Part shown: positions 12,420-25,202 of the stretch, one piece after another
Numbering within the stretch: the first letter of the stretch is position 1
Layout of the letters: the number at the start of each line of letters is the position of its first letter
Program-made: the position numbers and the translations under genes
Assembly: GCA_907165065.1 (NCBI GenBank)
Contig: OU015523.1
Span: 17,545,834-17,609,833 of the forward strand
Direction of reading: 5' to 3'
DNA length: 64,000 nucleotides
From: Caprimulgus europaeus
Lineage: Eukaryota > Chordata > Aves > Caprimulgiformes > Caprimulgidae
The notes under the pieces: generated by a model
What the model was told of the DNA's origin: nothing
Databases searched by the model: none
What the model saw: the letters and a program-made list of their open reading frames with translations, nothing else

Positions 12420-14180
12420 GATTAATTGAAGGGGGCTACTTTGGAAAGTTGCTGCCCCCAAATCGAAGATCTGTGTTAACAGTTGCTTCATGCAGCATCG
12501 TAAACTAACCGGCCTCCTTTACAACACTTCCAAGTCTCCCAAAGAAGCCATTGGGTGAAGGAAGAAATAGTTCTAGTTTGCTTGCTCTGCTCTGCAGTTC
12601 TTTAGTTAACCTGAGGGAGCCCAGATGTGGTCACTCTAAAAGAGCACCTGACCTTGAGAAAGTAATTCCAGCTTTAATTCTCAAAGGAGCAGAGAGAGAC
12701 ATTGTCACTGTCATGAGCTGCATAGCTCAGACATGGGTTATCTGCTATGAATATTTTGGTACCTTATCTTCCCTGGTCATAAACTAAATGTAAACTAAAC
12801 CTATTTCATACAGGCATCTAAAAACTCACTGCACTCATGTTTGCAAATACTCCAAGACCTTTTTGGAAATGGCCTAAGGAAAAGTAAAGTATCCATATTT
12901 TTAATTAGTTTGACTGGTGCACCTAGCTGTCATTTTTGTGCCTGATTAGTGGCAATAGGCAGTTTTCCATTTATTTCCAAGCAGCTGCTAGAGAAGAGCT
13001 GCAGGCAGATGTAATCTGGAGACTGTAGAACTCTGCTCCCTGTCAATTTCACACCAGCATTTTACTTTCTTCTATCCCCATTTATTATTAATCCATATTT
13101 ATATCTAACTCCAGCTCTTAGTTAGCCTTTGCCAGAGGCTTAACCATTAGAGGTGACTGTGAAGAAGGAAGGGAAAGAAGAAACTGTCATAAATCAGGCT
13201 TTTACCACTCCATATAATTCTGGGGAGGTGAGAAACGGTGCAAAGCTTGGGCTATTTTGGAAAACAGCTTGCACAGTAGATCAGACCAGGTCAAGTCTCC
13301 TTTATCCTTAGTACTAGATATGAAAAGGAAACATCTGTATCACAGAACTTGCATTCTAATCATGCTCAGTTCCTTCTTTTTACAGGGCTTTATATCCCTT
13401 TTAAATTTCTACCCATTCTAATTCAGAGGATGTTCTTACATTCCATGTTTTCTGAATCCGCTAAATTCTCAGGCTCAGTGAGACCACATCACATTTGTTC
13501 CAAACAAGCACTGTATAAAAACATACTTTTTTATCAGCTTTCAATGCATTGCCTTTTAATTTAATATTAAGAACAAGACCACAGTTGATTATGAAAAGAT
13601 AAGCAGGAGTACCTGATTCACTTTGTCCTCTCCAAAATAAACAATATTAACTTAAGCAGGAGAATTAATACCACTCGTTTTCTACTCATTATTTTCTTTT
13701 TAAGGCTTCGAATCTTTTTTTCACCTATTTCTTTTACCCCTTTTGAACAGGGCTGAACAGTGTGTTCCAGATGAGACACCACCATTCATTTAATGAAGGC
13801 ATTATATTATTTTCCAGACCATTCCTTACCCGTCCTTACATTTTGCTCACTTGTTTTGTTCACTTTACTGTAAATGAGAAGCCCACTCAGTGTCACCTTT
13901 CCTTGAGAGGTAAGATGAATGTAATTCATTGCAAAGACTGTTCATAAGCTTTCCAAAATGGAGACAAAGGTGTCACATATACGTGCTGTGTATGACAAAG
14001 TTTCCCACAGCAGCGTGAGAGGCGTTCAATTTATTGCACACTTTCCCCAAATGTTCCCATACATCCAGACAGCCTGCAATCCTAAGAACACTCCAGGCTT
14101 CACACTACATTTTTGGAAATTCTTCCCCAAGTCTTTTCCAGCAAAAGTAGCTTCAGCAGTCTACCCAGCCACAATACCAT
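12420..14180. other. Intergenic, probably partly RABL3 3' flank
   Basis: No gene was recognised. A second AATAAA on the minus strand at 14,030-14,035 could give a longer RABL3 3' untranslated region, so the upper end of this stretch may be transcribed. Confidence 0.45.
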
Positions 14181-14186
14181 TTTATT
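14181..14186 (-). terminator. RABL3: Candidate RABL3 poly(A) signal
   Basis: AATAAA on the minus strand, about 93 bases past the RABL3 stop codon. It is the first canonical signal after the stop. Another lies at 14,030-14,035, so alternative 3' ends are possible. The cleavage site was not determined. Confidence 0.6.
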
Positions 14187-14278
14187 CTGCTTGACATAGC
14201 ATTTTTGTCTTTAAGCGCCCAGTCGGAACAGGAATGTCGTTAGGAACTCAGAGAAGTCATCTTCCACTTCTTCAGTGT

Positions 14279-14344
14279 TCAATCATAATGAAGGCTCTTC
14301 AGTGTTCCTGCTCCAAACCTTTTCCTTTCAGAGAAGCCAGGAAT
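14279..14344 (-). CDS. RABL3: RABL3 terminal coding exon 8
   Basis: Has a tctctag acceptor. It encodes [20 protein letters not shown] followed by D and TGA, residues 216-236. The [14 protein letters not shown] ending is the conserved RABL3 C-terminus and confirms gene identity. It is too short to stand out as an open frame and was found from the conserved ending. Confidence 0.95.
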   Translation of the reverse strand: MPGFSERKRFGAGTLKSLHYD

Positions 14345-17300
14345 CTAGAGACAGGAATGATAAGTCATCATGTCAGAACCATCATGAGCTTCCTCTAGCC
14401 CACATTCGAGTGCCTGTTACCAGGCCAACGGCAACACCACCTTCCTCTTCCACGCCGTCTCCAGAATCAGGACTAAAATTGTTCAGCTTACTGCTAGAGG
14501 AGCACCAGCCATTAAACAGGGGGCAAAACTTGAATATGGCTCATTTGTTCTGTGGAGCTCCTCAAGGCTTTCTGGCATGGTTTATAATGGAAGCTTTAAT
14601 TTCTTGGGGAAATCCTAAACCAGTTAATTACAGATTTCAAAGTCTGTATTTCCCCCCAGATTTAAATGCATACAAGAATTTCTCCTCCATTCAATTTTTA
14701 AAACTATAAAACACTATCACCAAGTTCTATTAAACAGCTGTTGAGACTTTATACCTTCTAAGCCAAGACAGCAGCACTTCACTGGTAGTTGAAAGTACAG
14801 GTTTATCAATTGCTGAAAGCTTTAAGAAAACCATCAGAATAGGAATGGCTGCAACAATGCAAAGGTCTGGCACTCGGGCTTTTGCTGCCCATCTGTAGGC
14901 ACTGCTTACACCATGACAATGATTGATTGCAAAGAAAATCTACTTGAAACCATCAGAAGCTTCTCTGGCTTAAGGGTATTTCAAACAGATGTGCAATCCA
15001 ATGCACACCTGTGAATCCCCCAAAAGAAAGAGATGCACTGCACTCTAATACTGTATAAGGCGCCTGTCCTATTGGTGGCTTCATAAAACTGTTTTATTAC
15101 AGTCCAGAATAGCTTTCAGATATCTGATCACATACAAGCAGACACAGCAGACTCAGTAAACACATCCTCCCAAAGCAATTCTACACTCTCACAGGAAATA
15201 CAGTATATTAAAATGGAAGGTGTCAACTGAGCACTATGAATTGTGCCAGGAAAACCTGGGCGTGTATGGATGGTATGGGATGAAAATGTCCTTTACAATA
15301 CAAGGCAGATTGCTTAGGTTACACACTTCATTGGTAAACTGAGAAAGCTAAAGAGCTTACCCACAATAAAAATCTACTAAAAACCCCACAATTTAAATTT
15401 AGTTAGGGTTTTCAGGCCCAAAACTCAAACAAATATGTAAGGTATATCATTCGGGAACTGTTTTGTTCATCTCTGGAAAGCAATCATCTCTAAGGGAAAA
15501 ATCAGGCAGATTTTGCACAAAGGTTCGTCTCATCAAAACTGCTTTGGGAATTCAAAAATGAAAAATGTAATCATTGTAACTAAAAAGTAGCAGGATACCA
15601 GAGCTAAAAATTTATCTGCTTTAGCATTTTTTATGTCAAAGTCACTAATTAAGAGTAACAATTATTTATTCATCAGAGATCTGATCAAAGTCATAGCTGC
15701 AACCAATTTGAAACTTATCATTCTTTTCATCCTGAAGAAGTCTACAAGAGAAATACCTCAAAACACGAGTGATCGAAGAGACCTATTGTAGAAAACCCAC
15801 AAACACATTGGTAAGATTTACATTAAGTAGATAATTTCAAATAATAACATTAAGAGGTTATAACGAAATCTCTAGTTCCCATTTGGATTTTGTCTCTTTA
15901 AATATGACTGTCCACTACTTCAGATTTGTTTTAAGCTTTTGAGCTGTTTTCAGTGAGGCAAATGAAAGCAGTCATCAGAAAGCTGTAATCTTTGGCATGC
16001 GGCCATAAGGAATATAAAGTTAATCCCTGGCTACCCAATAAAAATGATCAAATAAGAAAAATAAAAATCTTACATCATGCATCAAAGACAACCAGCACAC
16101 AAACAGATTTCTGCATTAAGCTATTATGCCCATGAAAGGGAGACTTTCTTTCACTAGAATGAGGGGACAAGGGGAGAAGGGAGGAAAAAAGGCGTCGTGT
16201 AGCACTGAAAGAGGAAAAACCAAATTTATTTTTAAAAGGCATTAAAAAATGCTCAAAGAAAGTAAGGATTTTGTAATTTGTGACTATTTTTTCCCCCACT
16301 CTCCCTAAGGGGCTTTCAGCACATCTACATCTAACAATAAATTCGATTGTATTTCGGTGGTGCTGAAATACACCACAGAAATGACAAGTGGAACCTCACT
16401 ACTCCCCACATGGTACACTGCATGGGAAGGTGGGGGCACAAAAAGCGGCTTGCCCAAATCAGGAGAGTCATTTTGCTGGTTCTTCACCAACTTTCCTGAA
16501 AACAGTTCATTCAGCCATTTAGGAATGAATTACTAACTGGTATCACTCTGCCATTTCCCTTGTGGCTCCGCTGGTCCTATGCAAACTACCTGTACAAAAC
16601 ATAAAATGCTCGTTCCAGCTGTGCAAAAAAAGCCTTTTCATTGACTTTCCAGACAGCATCTCTGGCCTAAATCTGCAACTAAAAAACCTGAAGCTGACAG
16701 ATCTGAAAGAGATCATATTTGCCCATTTTACTTCACTCTAGCAACTTCTACTATGTTAGCATACTTAATTATTTCACTGCCAATCATATTATAGACAAAT
16801 ACTTCAGCTGACAAGAGTCAGCCATTCTTCTGTCTATCCAAAAAAGCTGTGCTCCCACAGATTTAATAACTGAATTACCAGCACAGATTATCATTTAAAT
16901 CACATGTAGCCCATGTTTTAGAGAGGACTGACAGCAGTTCACAGGGAGAAACAAAACAAAAAAGGAGGAAAACTGACAAACCTGATTGCCATCTCTTAAG
17001 AAGTATCTCTTCTCTATGACCTGGGAAAAACAGAGAATGATCTTAGCTGGCATAGCACATGCATAATCTCAGGTTCCAATCAACAACTCACATGTGAGCA
17101 ACGGAACTCAGGGCTAACTGGGACAAGGTCTGAACCCACATGCCCTGCTCCAGGCCTATTGCTTTAGTGCAATGCTCTATCACACTTAGAAGGAGTCATC
17201 ACCTCGTCATTCTTAATAAAGCTGTGTTATCCTCAATTTCTATGCACCTAATTTAGTTTGCCCTCTTTAGTAATGGAGGTGATGGTTTGGGTGTCTTCTT

Positions 17301-20300
17301 ACTGCATCAGAGTCAGTTATTCCCCCACCTCTCTGCAGGTGCAGCAGTTCTGAGTGCCAAGAAAAGCTCCTTCTGCAGGTACACAACAACTCCAGTGGTT
17401 CTGAGCAGCCCCTGGGCATACCTGATGCTTCAGAAGCAGGAGCCTGACTTGCACTCTGAGAACGATGCACAAACTGTCTGTGCTGAAGGATAACTATGGA
17501 GGCAGCATCACCAACCTAAGAATCAAAGTGCTTTGTATCACCCTGTACAATCTACACCCTTCAGGCCAAATTTCCTCTGAAGCATGACCTGTTACAGGAG
17601 AAGATCTACTCCACTATGATCTCTTTGTCCAGGGGATGCTTAAACCAGAGCATTCCTTCTGTCATTTTCACAGTAGGCCTTAATGCTCTCTTGTGCAGGA
17701 AGGGAGAGTAATATATAAAATTTCTTAATTCCTAAAGTTTGTTTTAAACAGGAGCAACAGAGCTAACCATAGTCTTGTACGCCCCACATTGCTACCTTCG
17801 CACACTGCAAACACTCTGGCCTGCCAAGAGACTCCAAAAACAAATGCAGAGTCTTTGCATATTTGTGAGTTCTTTTTCATTGCTCTATGCAGATCATGAA
17901 ACAAAACTGCAAGCAGATTATCTATTTTCTGGAGGTTTCCAAAAGCAGACCAATCTTTGGCCTCCCCACACCTGCCATGAACCAACTGTTGCTCCATGTT
18001 CAAATCACAGGCAGCATTAAATACACAGAACAAGTAACCATAATTGAACTGACTTGACTTACCTTATCAAAAAACCTGCTTAGTTTGACAGCATTGGATG
18101 AACCTGCAGCCAGGTAACGAGGATTGGTGCAATCCTAGGACACACAAAAGACAACAACAAACCAAGCACAAGGAAATCAATGTAAGGAAGCCATACACAT
18201 GGGAATTAACATACCCCTTTCCCTGACACACGCACATGCAATCAGTCAGGGAAATCACTGTGTATCTACTGACTTCTACTTCACAGCCCTTTGAGAGAAA
18301 AGGCCAACTCCTGGTCTGTGAATCAACCAGGGGACTCTAAGTACCTCTTTGTGCTCCCTGTCTTCCTTCCACCACCAGCTAATAATGTGTACAGGCTACA
18401 TATGAGATTGTGTATCCATATGTGTGTGTATATACAAGCATTCACACAGCACATTTTATACATATACATACACCTTATATATACATATATACAAAGAAAG
18501 TGATTGTGATGTTTCATTCAAAGGTAAGTCTGTGTCAGAACTAAGAACAGTGAAGAGAAAACTCCCAGCCACCAATTCTAAGCTTTGGTAACCTTACCTA
18601 ACACTCCCTCTACCTCCCTATACTGAAACAAAGACGATTGCTTCACCAAGCAGGGGGGATGGCCAGACAAAATGTGCATGACTCCAGAATTACTGAGAGA
18701 ATCTCCAAAAGCCCAATTTTTGTAACATCATCTTTACTTACTGGAAATCAGAATCACTCCCACACAAAAGAAAAACAATACTGGTGACAAGGATACTAAC
18801 CAAATTTATCTCTTCAGCATTGAAATCCTCAGCCAAGAAAGCTGTTCTGGTCAAAACTTCATTCCGCTTAGTTTCTGGGATCTGATCCAGTTTAGTTCCT
18901 ATCACCAGCAGTGGAATCTGGTTATCAGCAAACTGTTCACGGTCATAGTCACTGAGGAGGGAAACAAATACAATTCTGAATGAAGTGATGGCTGTGTAAG
19001 TGGGCACAGGGGCACCATCAGCTCCCCTGTCCCTTTCAAATAATGGCCATTTATTTATTAAGGGTCATTATTTATCTAAGTGAGAATGTGCTGCATCTGT
19101 AAATTAAGGAAGGGCTTCTGCATCTAAGTCACTACACAGGGACTGACAGGAAAGAGAAAAGAAACCACATGAGTTGGACTCCTTCTCGGCATTAGATGAA
19201 CCACAGAAGAAATGCCAACACAAGCAGGAAAGAAACAGGAATTCCACTACTGGACCAAGTGTGTGCAGTCACTAGAGACAGATCAGGGACCTGGCATCTT
19301 TGAACATCTAAGGTTTCTACATATATATGCTTTTTAAGGAGGGTCAATGACATAAATTGCAACCATGAAACACTATCCCTTTCCATGTTAGAGCAAACAG
19401 GGTTGCTACAACAATTCTGTGGTGGCAAGTTGCTAATTCTTCTACATTCAAGCAAAGGTAGTCAGTACAAGCTGAATTCCAACAAGCTTTAATTCAGATA
19501 CGAGTAGTGATCAAAGATAGCCTTTATAAAATAAATAATATTGCCATTAAATGTCATCACAAACCCAAGCTCCAATCAGTCCCCTCAGCTAGGATAATCA
19601 CTTGTCTTTCATTTTTACCTGAATCAAGATTTCTCAAAAGTAATTCTACAACGAACAGCAACAACTTGACTAAGCAATTGCTAGTGGCTGAGCATCCATC
19701 CCTGACAGAAGTTATGCTTTTGAAAATTAAAACAATCATGAAGAACCTGTATGTGGAAAAACTGGAGAAATTCACAGTCTGCATAATGCAAACTCTCTTT
19801 CCCTTCTCCCATGTTTCTACAGAACAGGCAGACAAACAACTGATATTCTTCCCACAAAAAGCTACTCCTTGTTATTGCTTCCCTGCTCATGGGTGAGGTC
19901 TATCAATGACCTGAAAACCTCCTTGACTACATGTGTACAGGAGCATGGAGATTCAGGAGGAAATTCTTGACAAGATGTTGGAAAGCTAATTGTGAACACA
20001 CTATTTAAGCAGAGTTTTCTAAGCATCTTTTTTAGCCACACTAATGAAATAATTCCTCCACCACCCAAAACAAAAAATAATTATGTGAACTCCATCTTGG
20101 TGGATTGAGGGGAAGCCTTTGGGAACAGAGACATGCCAATCCATGACACTTCCTGTACAAGGATTTGCACATCTCAGTACAGACACACAAGTCTTCAGGT
20201 ACCAGGGGCTGGACCCACTCTCACAGCGGCCTCAGACAAATGAAGGACACAGTAAACACCTTTTCCCTTAAAGCAAGTTCTCTGCCACACACTTTAGCAA

Positions 20301-23300
20301 TCTACTGGCAGAACGGACAGATTGGCAGTGTAAAACAAAAAGAACAATTATGTTCTTTGATAACTCTTTTTTCTTTCTTTCTTTCTTAAAAGTCTCGCCA
20401 CATCTAACTTTGTGTGGGCTTCAAGTAGCCTTAGGAATGAACAAAGACTCCCACAACAGCTTGGAATTATTGTGTCTTAACCCTGCACATACGTTCTTCA
20501 CTCACCCGTTTGTCACGAGAACTCCTGTTGGAGCAACGTCTCTGTTGAGTGCTTCCAAAGACCAGCGATACAAATTCTGGGATGATTTCTTGTTGGTTAA
20601 GTCATGCACTAAAATTATTCCTGAAGTGAAAAGAGAAGGTAGCAAGATGCTATTTAATGATACATATTTTTTTTTCTTTATCTTACCAAAATGACATCTG
20701 CAGGTTCCCAGATATCTGAGGGGATGTATAACCGGTCCAGTTACAGTGAATGAGTACAGCTGAAAATATCAGGATGCAACAGGTTTTTTAAAGCTGCTTA
20801 TCAGGAATTGGATAAGAGCTAAGAGAAAAATCTCATGAAAGGAAGAAAGGAACAGCCACCTCAGGGTTTAATCTGCAAGAGGCTTGCAGGCATTCCCTGA
20901 TTCTGCACTGTCTGGTCCTAATGATACTGAAACTCTATTACTGCAGCAGAGAATTTAGCCTCTCTCTGTTTTGCCTAATCGGTAAACATAACTATCTTTT
21001 TGTCACACCATCTAAGAAGTCTAAAGGCTGTTTCTTTGTTTCAAAGAGTTCAGAGAGCACTATTGCTTTCCTGCATTTTTAATAACTAATGCTACATATC
21101 TTGGGGAGGTATCCAAAGGGGAAACAGACTCTGATACAAACTTTCACAGTCCACCAAACGGCAAAAACATGAATTAATAAGATTTCAGGTACTTAAGATT
21201 AAGCTTCTAGCATGTTTCATACCATGATCCTTCAAAATGTAAATTTGGAGACAGAAAAACAGCCAGCCAAACTTCCTAGCTGTGCTATTAACAGACACCC
21301 ACTTCTGATACCCACAGTTCCCAACTCAATTACCAACTCCTGCTAGCAAATTTATTCACACCTTCTGCAACCTGCGGAAAGTTCCCACTTCCTCTGGATT
21401 TCAAACCATCATTAATTCAAGAACAAAAAGGAATTATACTCCTTATCGTCATCAGGATTAGTTCTCAACACACTTCATAGCCTATAGGTAGAGAAAACCT
21501 ATTAATTTAATCTTTCACCTTAACTCCCAAAGGTGACACCCACTGTACACGCCACGAACAAACCAAATTTCCACAAACATTCTCTACTACCCCCACGACC
21601 GTGCACAGACTCTCCTAGGAGAGTTCCCAGCATATCACCACCACAGCCCCATTTCAAAGCGTTTATTTCAGTAACAGCACAAAAAGGCAGCTCAACTGTG
21701 TGTCCACCCCCAGTCTAAGGAGAAAAAGCCCAGTGCAACATAATTTGGCCTACAGCAACAGATTCAGAGACACTGCTGCATGATCTGTGGGAAACACTCT
21801 CCTCCGTCAGGCACTCTTCCTCAGTTATGTTTTGGTTGGTCAGTTCCCTTATCTGCTTCACCAAAAACCTACACAGCCAGCTGCAGCGGCAGCAAAGGAC
21901 TGTGTCAACATCCAAAAAGGACAGGCAGGACCAATGACTGCTCAAGGGAATGTTCCTCCCCCACCAAGGTCTGCAAGCCACAGCCTTACCGCCGAGTCAC
22001 TGTCCTAGACTGTCACAGTCCACGCACCAGAGGCAGGGTCACCTCAGCAGATCACCTGCGGTCAAACCAAAAGCAAACCGTACCTAACCTGGGCAACAAC
22101 CAGGTCTCCCCTGTGGCCTGCACAGATGCTGCCACAACATGAACTGGATTTCGCCCTCGGCTTTTTCAGACCACTGCAAGCTCAGAAAGCACAAGCAGTC
22201 AGGCAGAAGGAATGCAATCATCTTCTCTTCTTAAATCAGGTCAAACAGAGGCAATTTGTGAGACGAGCTCTAATGAAGGAATTAATCTAATGAAAGAAAC
22301 CAGAGCCAAGGCTAAGTATCAAAGTCAACAGTTTCCATATGTGAGCTGCCTAATAATGTCTTTTGGGCAGTGGAGATAAATAACTCTATTTTAATAATGT
22401 CATCAATTATAATTCAGACACATAAGTTCAAGATTTCATCTCCTAATGGGCTGCTCTAGGATATTTCCAAGTCTGACCCACACTCACTGGCATTCTGTGG
22501 ATCTGCTGTCAAAAAGAAATCCTTTTTTTTTTTCATATACCACAGAAGCTTGCTTTGAGGGCATAACTCAACTCAAATCTTATTTACAGAGGTCTGGTTA
22601 ACAACAGAAGCAAGAGGTACCCACACACAGTTTTCCTCCTGGGAAAGGCGGAAGAAATAACTAGTTAAATAATCACAGAGCAGAAATGTTCACTGCATGG
22701 CTTAACATATTATTGAAAGGCCCTCAAATGACTGGGAACAAGAAAAGAGAATCAAAGAGAACATTTGAGATAGATTTTCAGAAGCAGCTGTTAATCTGGT
22801 ATACATCTATTTTTAGTGAACTATCCTTGGATGCCAAAAAGTAACAACTGAAATACAGTATTGTTAAGTTTATAATCTCTTATTTGCTCTTATTAGTGGT
22901 ACAGATGAACCACCAGGCCCTGAAGTCAGTATCACAACAGAAGGCAAAAAATACTACTTTCTATAAACAGAAAATTGCAAGATTCGGTTCTTAAAAATAA
23001 TTTGGCAAATTAAATGAGCAGAGGCGAATCAGCAAACTGCAATTCTATGGGAGAACAGCTCAAATTTGCCAGGGTAGGATCTAACTATCAAAGTTTATAT
23101 AAATGCAAATAATTATTTCCCTGCTGTAGGGTTTGGAGCTGAACAGGTAAGAAAATATAAATCATATTTCTGCATGTACATCAGGCCTGGAAAGGTGAAG
23201 GTAACCTTTATGCTTGCAAGTGTAGCTAGAAGGGACACCACTGTGACTTCAAAGGCTCCCTGTTGTGCCAGCTGCAGAAGACTGAAATGAAAAACTGATG

Positions 23301-25202
23301 AAGCTCATCTGCACAGGTTTGCCTAAAATAGCTTTCCAGTTCAAAACTGAATCCATAAAATTCTGCCTAGAAATGGTATCAGTTTGTTTTTTGTTTTTTT
23401 TTCCTGTATAAATGTACTGGAATCAGAAAAAAGAACAATATAGCCCTCAGCCAGGCTTAAAGGAATCCTGCCGTAGAACCAAGGGACAGCTCCTTACAGG
23501 AACAGTGACAAAACCAGATTTTCACCAAAAGTAGATTTACACCAACCAACTTACCATTCAGCAAGTTATAAAACACTGCTCGTGTGCTTTTCACACTACT
23601 GGCACTGCCCACTGAACCTCCAACATCCCACAGCTCAATGTAGTAGGTCTTCTCTTCTGGAGTCCCTTCTTTGTAGTCATGGATCTGATGAAAAATTGAC
23701 ATCATACATAACCACAGCACCAGCTCACAGGAGTTAATGCGCACAGAATTTACACGTTCAGCTGAATGGATTCTTGCACTTGGACAGGAATTTGAAAATT
23801 CTGATGTTGACACCATTTCAAATCTCTCAAGTAGAAGAGAGATGGAATGAGTTCAGCAGTGGCCACTGGATACGACAGCTCTTATGTGAGATGGAGCTTG
23901 GTGAGTACGCAGGGAGTATCCTTTCCAGCTCAGGATTAACGAAGGTGATGCTACATTAGGTGCTCAGAAATAGCATGTTGCTAAGGCAGATGAAAAAGTA
24001 AGGTAGTGACTTCTTACAGTTGTTAAAACTTACATGGCAGTACTGCAAGAATATTAACATAGCTGACCACATAGGATTCCAACTGACCACATCCTTTTCC
24101 TCTCCAAATTCTCATTGACATCTCAACTGAACCAGATCAACAATTTTTGTCCCTGGATCTGCTAGGCAGTTATGAGGCACAAACAGGGCTGACATGTTTC
24201 TTTCCCCAAGTTGTGGAAGTATATTCCTAACCCGTGGCAATGCATTTCAAGGAGAATGCGGCAAAGAGTGATGAAGGGAGAAAGCATTTATCACTGTCCT
24301 GTGAGGATTGTAGGTTGGGCCAAAAAACTGCTGGATTAATATCCTCATTTCTCTGATAGTGGGTGCTACAATGAGCAGACAGGAAGAGAAGCAACCCTAT
24401 GGTCATGGTCAGTACCCTGAAATTAAACAAGCAAATTGGTTTTCCCCCAATACATTTGGTGGACAATTTATCTGGGCATTAACTGCTTCTCAGGGAAGTG
24501 CAGTTTAAATTCTGCACCTTCTGACTTAAACTGGCCCCTCCATCGCTTGCAGCCCAGGAGTGACATTACTAAGGATGACAAATACCTCGTGTGGTTTTGA
24601 CAACCTTGGAAGGTCAAAACTTGCTCGCACAAGTGCTTGGCTCACATTTAATACTATTTATTTGCTTCAAAAGGCCGTGTGTTTAGCAAAGCAAAACATC
24701 GAAACGCACCTCTTTTTGGGGCGGTAAGTAATGAAAAGAGACAGAGTGTCAAGGCCCTTCTCTCCCCTCACACTTTAAGCAGCAAGAGGTACGTGTCACC
24801 TACTCGGACATCCACGGAGCAGCCCACTGTCCAGGACGGGTTTCCCAGCACCTGGTTTTGACACAAGAGGTGAACGAGCGAAGATTTTCCGACACCTGCA
24901 AGCGCACACAGAGATCAGCCCCGAGAGATCACACAAGGACCAGGAAAAACGCCCAAGAGCCGACGGGTGGCGGCAGGGAACGGCTACCGGCCAGCGCCCA
25001 GCGGCCGGGGGCACCCGAGGCAGAGCGGGAGCTCCCGCCGGGCGGTTCCCGGTCAGGGGGCGGGCGGCCCGGGCGGAGGGGCCGGGGAGGGAGCGGCGCA
25101 CGGCGCATGCGCCGCCTGGCAGCTCCAGCGGGGGGCGGCGGGGGAGGGACACTCACCGGAGTCGCCCAGCACCAGCACCTTCACCCTGTCCAACGCCGCC
25201 AT
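14279..25202 (-). CDS. RABL3: RAB-like protein 3, atypical small GTPase (8 coding exons)
   Basis: The coding sequence joins complement exons 25157-25202, 24804-24895, 23555-23684, 20506-20620, 18801-18951, 18063-18134, 16982-17020 and 14279-14344. They sum to 711 bases, or 236 codons plus stop, the same length as human RABL3. Every junction has GT/AG and keeps frame. The P-loop GDSGVGKS is at residues 13-20, the G3-like WDVGG at 65-69 and the guanine-specificity motif TKLD at 147-150. The protein ends KSLHYD with no C-terminal prenylation cysteine, as expected for this atypical Rab-like family. From published work, RABL3 binds the prenylation chaperone RAP1GDS1, influences KRAS prenylation and is needed for lymphocyte development. 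It likely acts in the cytosol. The gene is divergent from GTF2E1 across a shared CpG-island promoter. No frame break or missing motif was seen, so it should be functional. Confidence 0.97.
14345..16981 (-). other. RABL3: RABL3 intron 7
   Basis: 2.6 kb of AT-rich intron. It holds one possible cryptic terminal exon at about 15,661-15,741: a tttctcttgtag acceptor, and AATAAA on the minus strand at 15,665-15,670. No known repeat was seen. Confidence 0.8.
16982..17020 (-). CDS. RABL3: RABL3 coding exon 7
   Basis: A 39-base exon with a ttcccag acceptor and a gtttgt donor, weaker than the others in the gene. It encodes [13 protein letters not shown], residues 203-215, matching the human C-terminal region closely. 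Confidence 0.95.
17021..18062 (-). other. RABL3: RABL3 intron 6
   Basis: About 1.0 kb with no recognisable repeat or nested gene. Bounded by the gtaagt donor of exon 6 and the ttcccag acceptor of exon 7. Confidence 0.85.
18063..18134 (-). CDS. RABL3: RABL3 coding exon 6
   Basis: Has a tcctag acceptor and a gtaagt donor, and is 72 bases long. It encodes [20 protein letters not shown] followed by FFDK, residues 179-202. This includes the AAGSSNAVK stretch that stands near the G5 position. Confidence 0.96.
18135..18800 (-). other. RABL3: RABL3 intron 5, with TA/CA-rich microsatellite
   Basis: 0.67 kb. A degenerate tract at about 18,413-18,491 alternates tatgtgtgtgtatatac and catatacatacacc units. 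Nothing else was recognised. Confidence 0.85.
18801..18951 (-). CDS. RABL3: RABL3 coding exon 5
   Basis: Has a cctcag acceptor and a gttagt donor, and is 151 bases long. It encodes [18 protein letters not shown], then the specificity motif TKLD, and ends [11 protein letters not shown]. Covers residues 128-178 and ends in phase 0. Confidence 0.97.
18952..20505 (-). other. RABL3: RABL3 intron 4
   Basis: 1.55 kb of unique-looking intron. Open frames at 19,192-19,896 on both strands lack motifs. A short TTTC run sits just outside it, at about 20,367-20,387 in the next exon's 3' flank on the minus strand. Confidence 0.8.
20506..20620 (-). CDS. RABL3: RABL3 coding exon 4
   Basis: Has a cttcag acceptor and a gtgagt donor, and is 115 bases long. 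It encodes [20 protein letters not shown], then [17 protein letters not shown]. Covers residues 90-127 and two bases of codon 128. Confidence 0.96.
20621..23554 (-). other. RABL3: RABL3 intron 3
   Basis: 2.9 kb, the largest RABL3 intron. No CR1 or LTR was recognised, so it is poorer in repeats than the GTF2E1 introns. Short T runs occur at about 22,523 and 23,390. Confidence 0.8.
23555..23684 (-). CDS. RABL3: RABL3 coding exon 3
   Basis: Has a catcag acceptor and a gtaagt donor, and is 130 bases long. It encodes [20 protein letters not shown] and the following glycine-rich switch II (WDVGGSVGS), then [14 protein letters not shown]. Covers residues 47-89. The residues at the human YNSVNG position read YNLLNG here. 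Confidence 0.97.
23685..24803 (-). other. RABL3: RABL3 intron 2
   Basis: 1.1 kb. No repeat or gene was recognised. The upstream side grades into the CpG island. Confidence 0.85.
24804..24895 (-). CDS. RABL3: RABL3 coding exon 2
   Basis: Has a tgcag acceptor and a gtaggt donor, and is 92 bases long. It encodes [15 protein letters not shown] through CSVDVR, completing the P-loop and covering the switch I equivalent. It contributes residues 16-46 and ends in phase 0. Confidence 0.96.
25103..25112. promoter_or_regulatory. Palindromic NRF1 site
   Basis: GCGCATGCGC, a perfect core match to the NRF1 palindrome, about 45 bases inside RABL3 intron 1. A second, less perfect copy (gcgcatgcgtg) is at 25,449-25,459 on the GTF2E1 side. 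Confidence 0.6.
25157..25202 (-). CDS. RABL3: RABL3 coding exon 1
   Basis: Encodes [15 protein letters not shown] plus the first base of the next Gly codon. The start ATG has A at -3 and G at +4 and sits in the element AAGATGGCGGC. The donor is gtgagt. The exon forms beta strand 1 and the first half of the P-loop. Confidence 0.97.

Noticed and set aside
1-14180. Exons of HGD, expected beside RABL3 from the human gene order
   Set aside because: I looked on the minus strand for the conserved HGD N-terminal motifs and saw none. HGD may lie further left or be too diverged to see by eye.
15664-15741. Acidic 25-codon frame on the minus strand in RABL3 intron 7, as the C-terminus of a nested gene
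   Set aside because: It needs an upstream exon ending in phase 2, and no such partner exon was recognised. It is kept only as a possible RABL3 alternative end in another frame.
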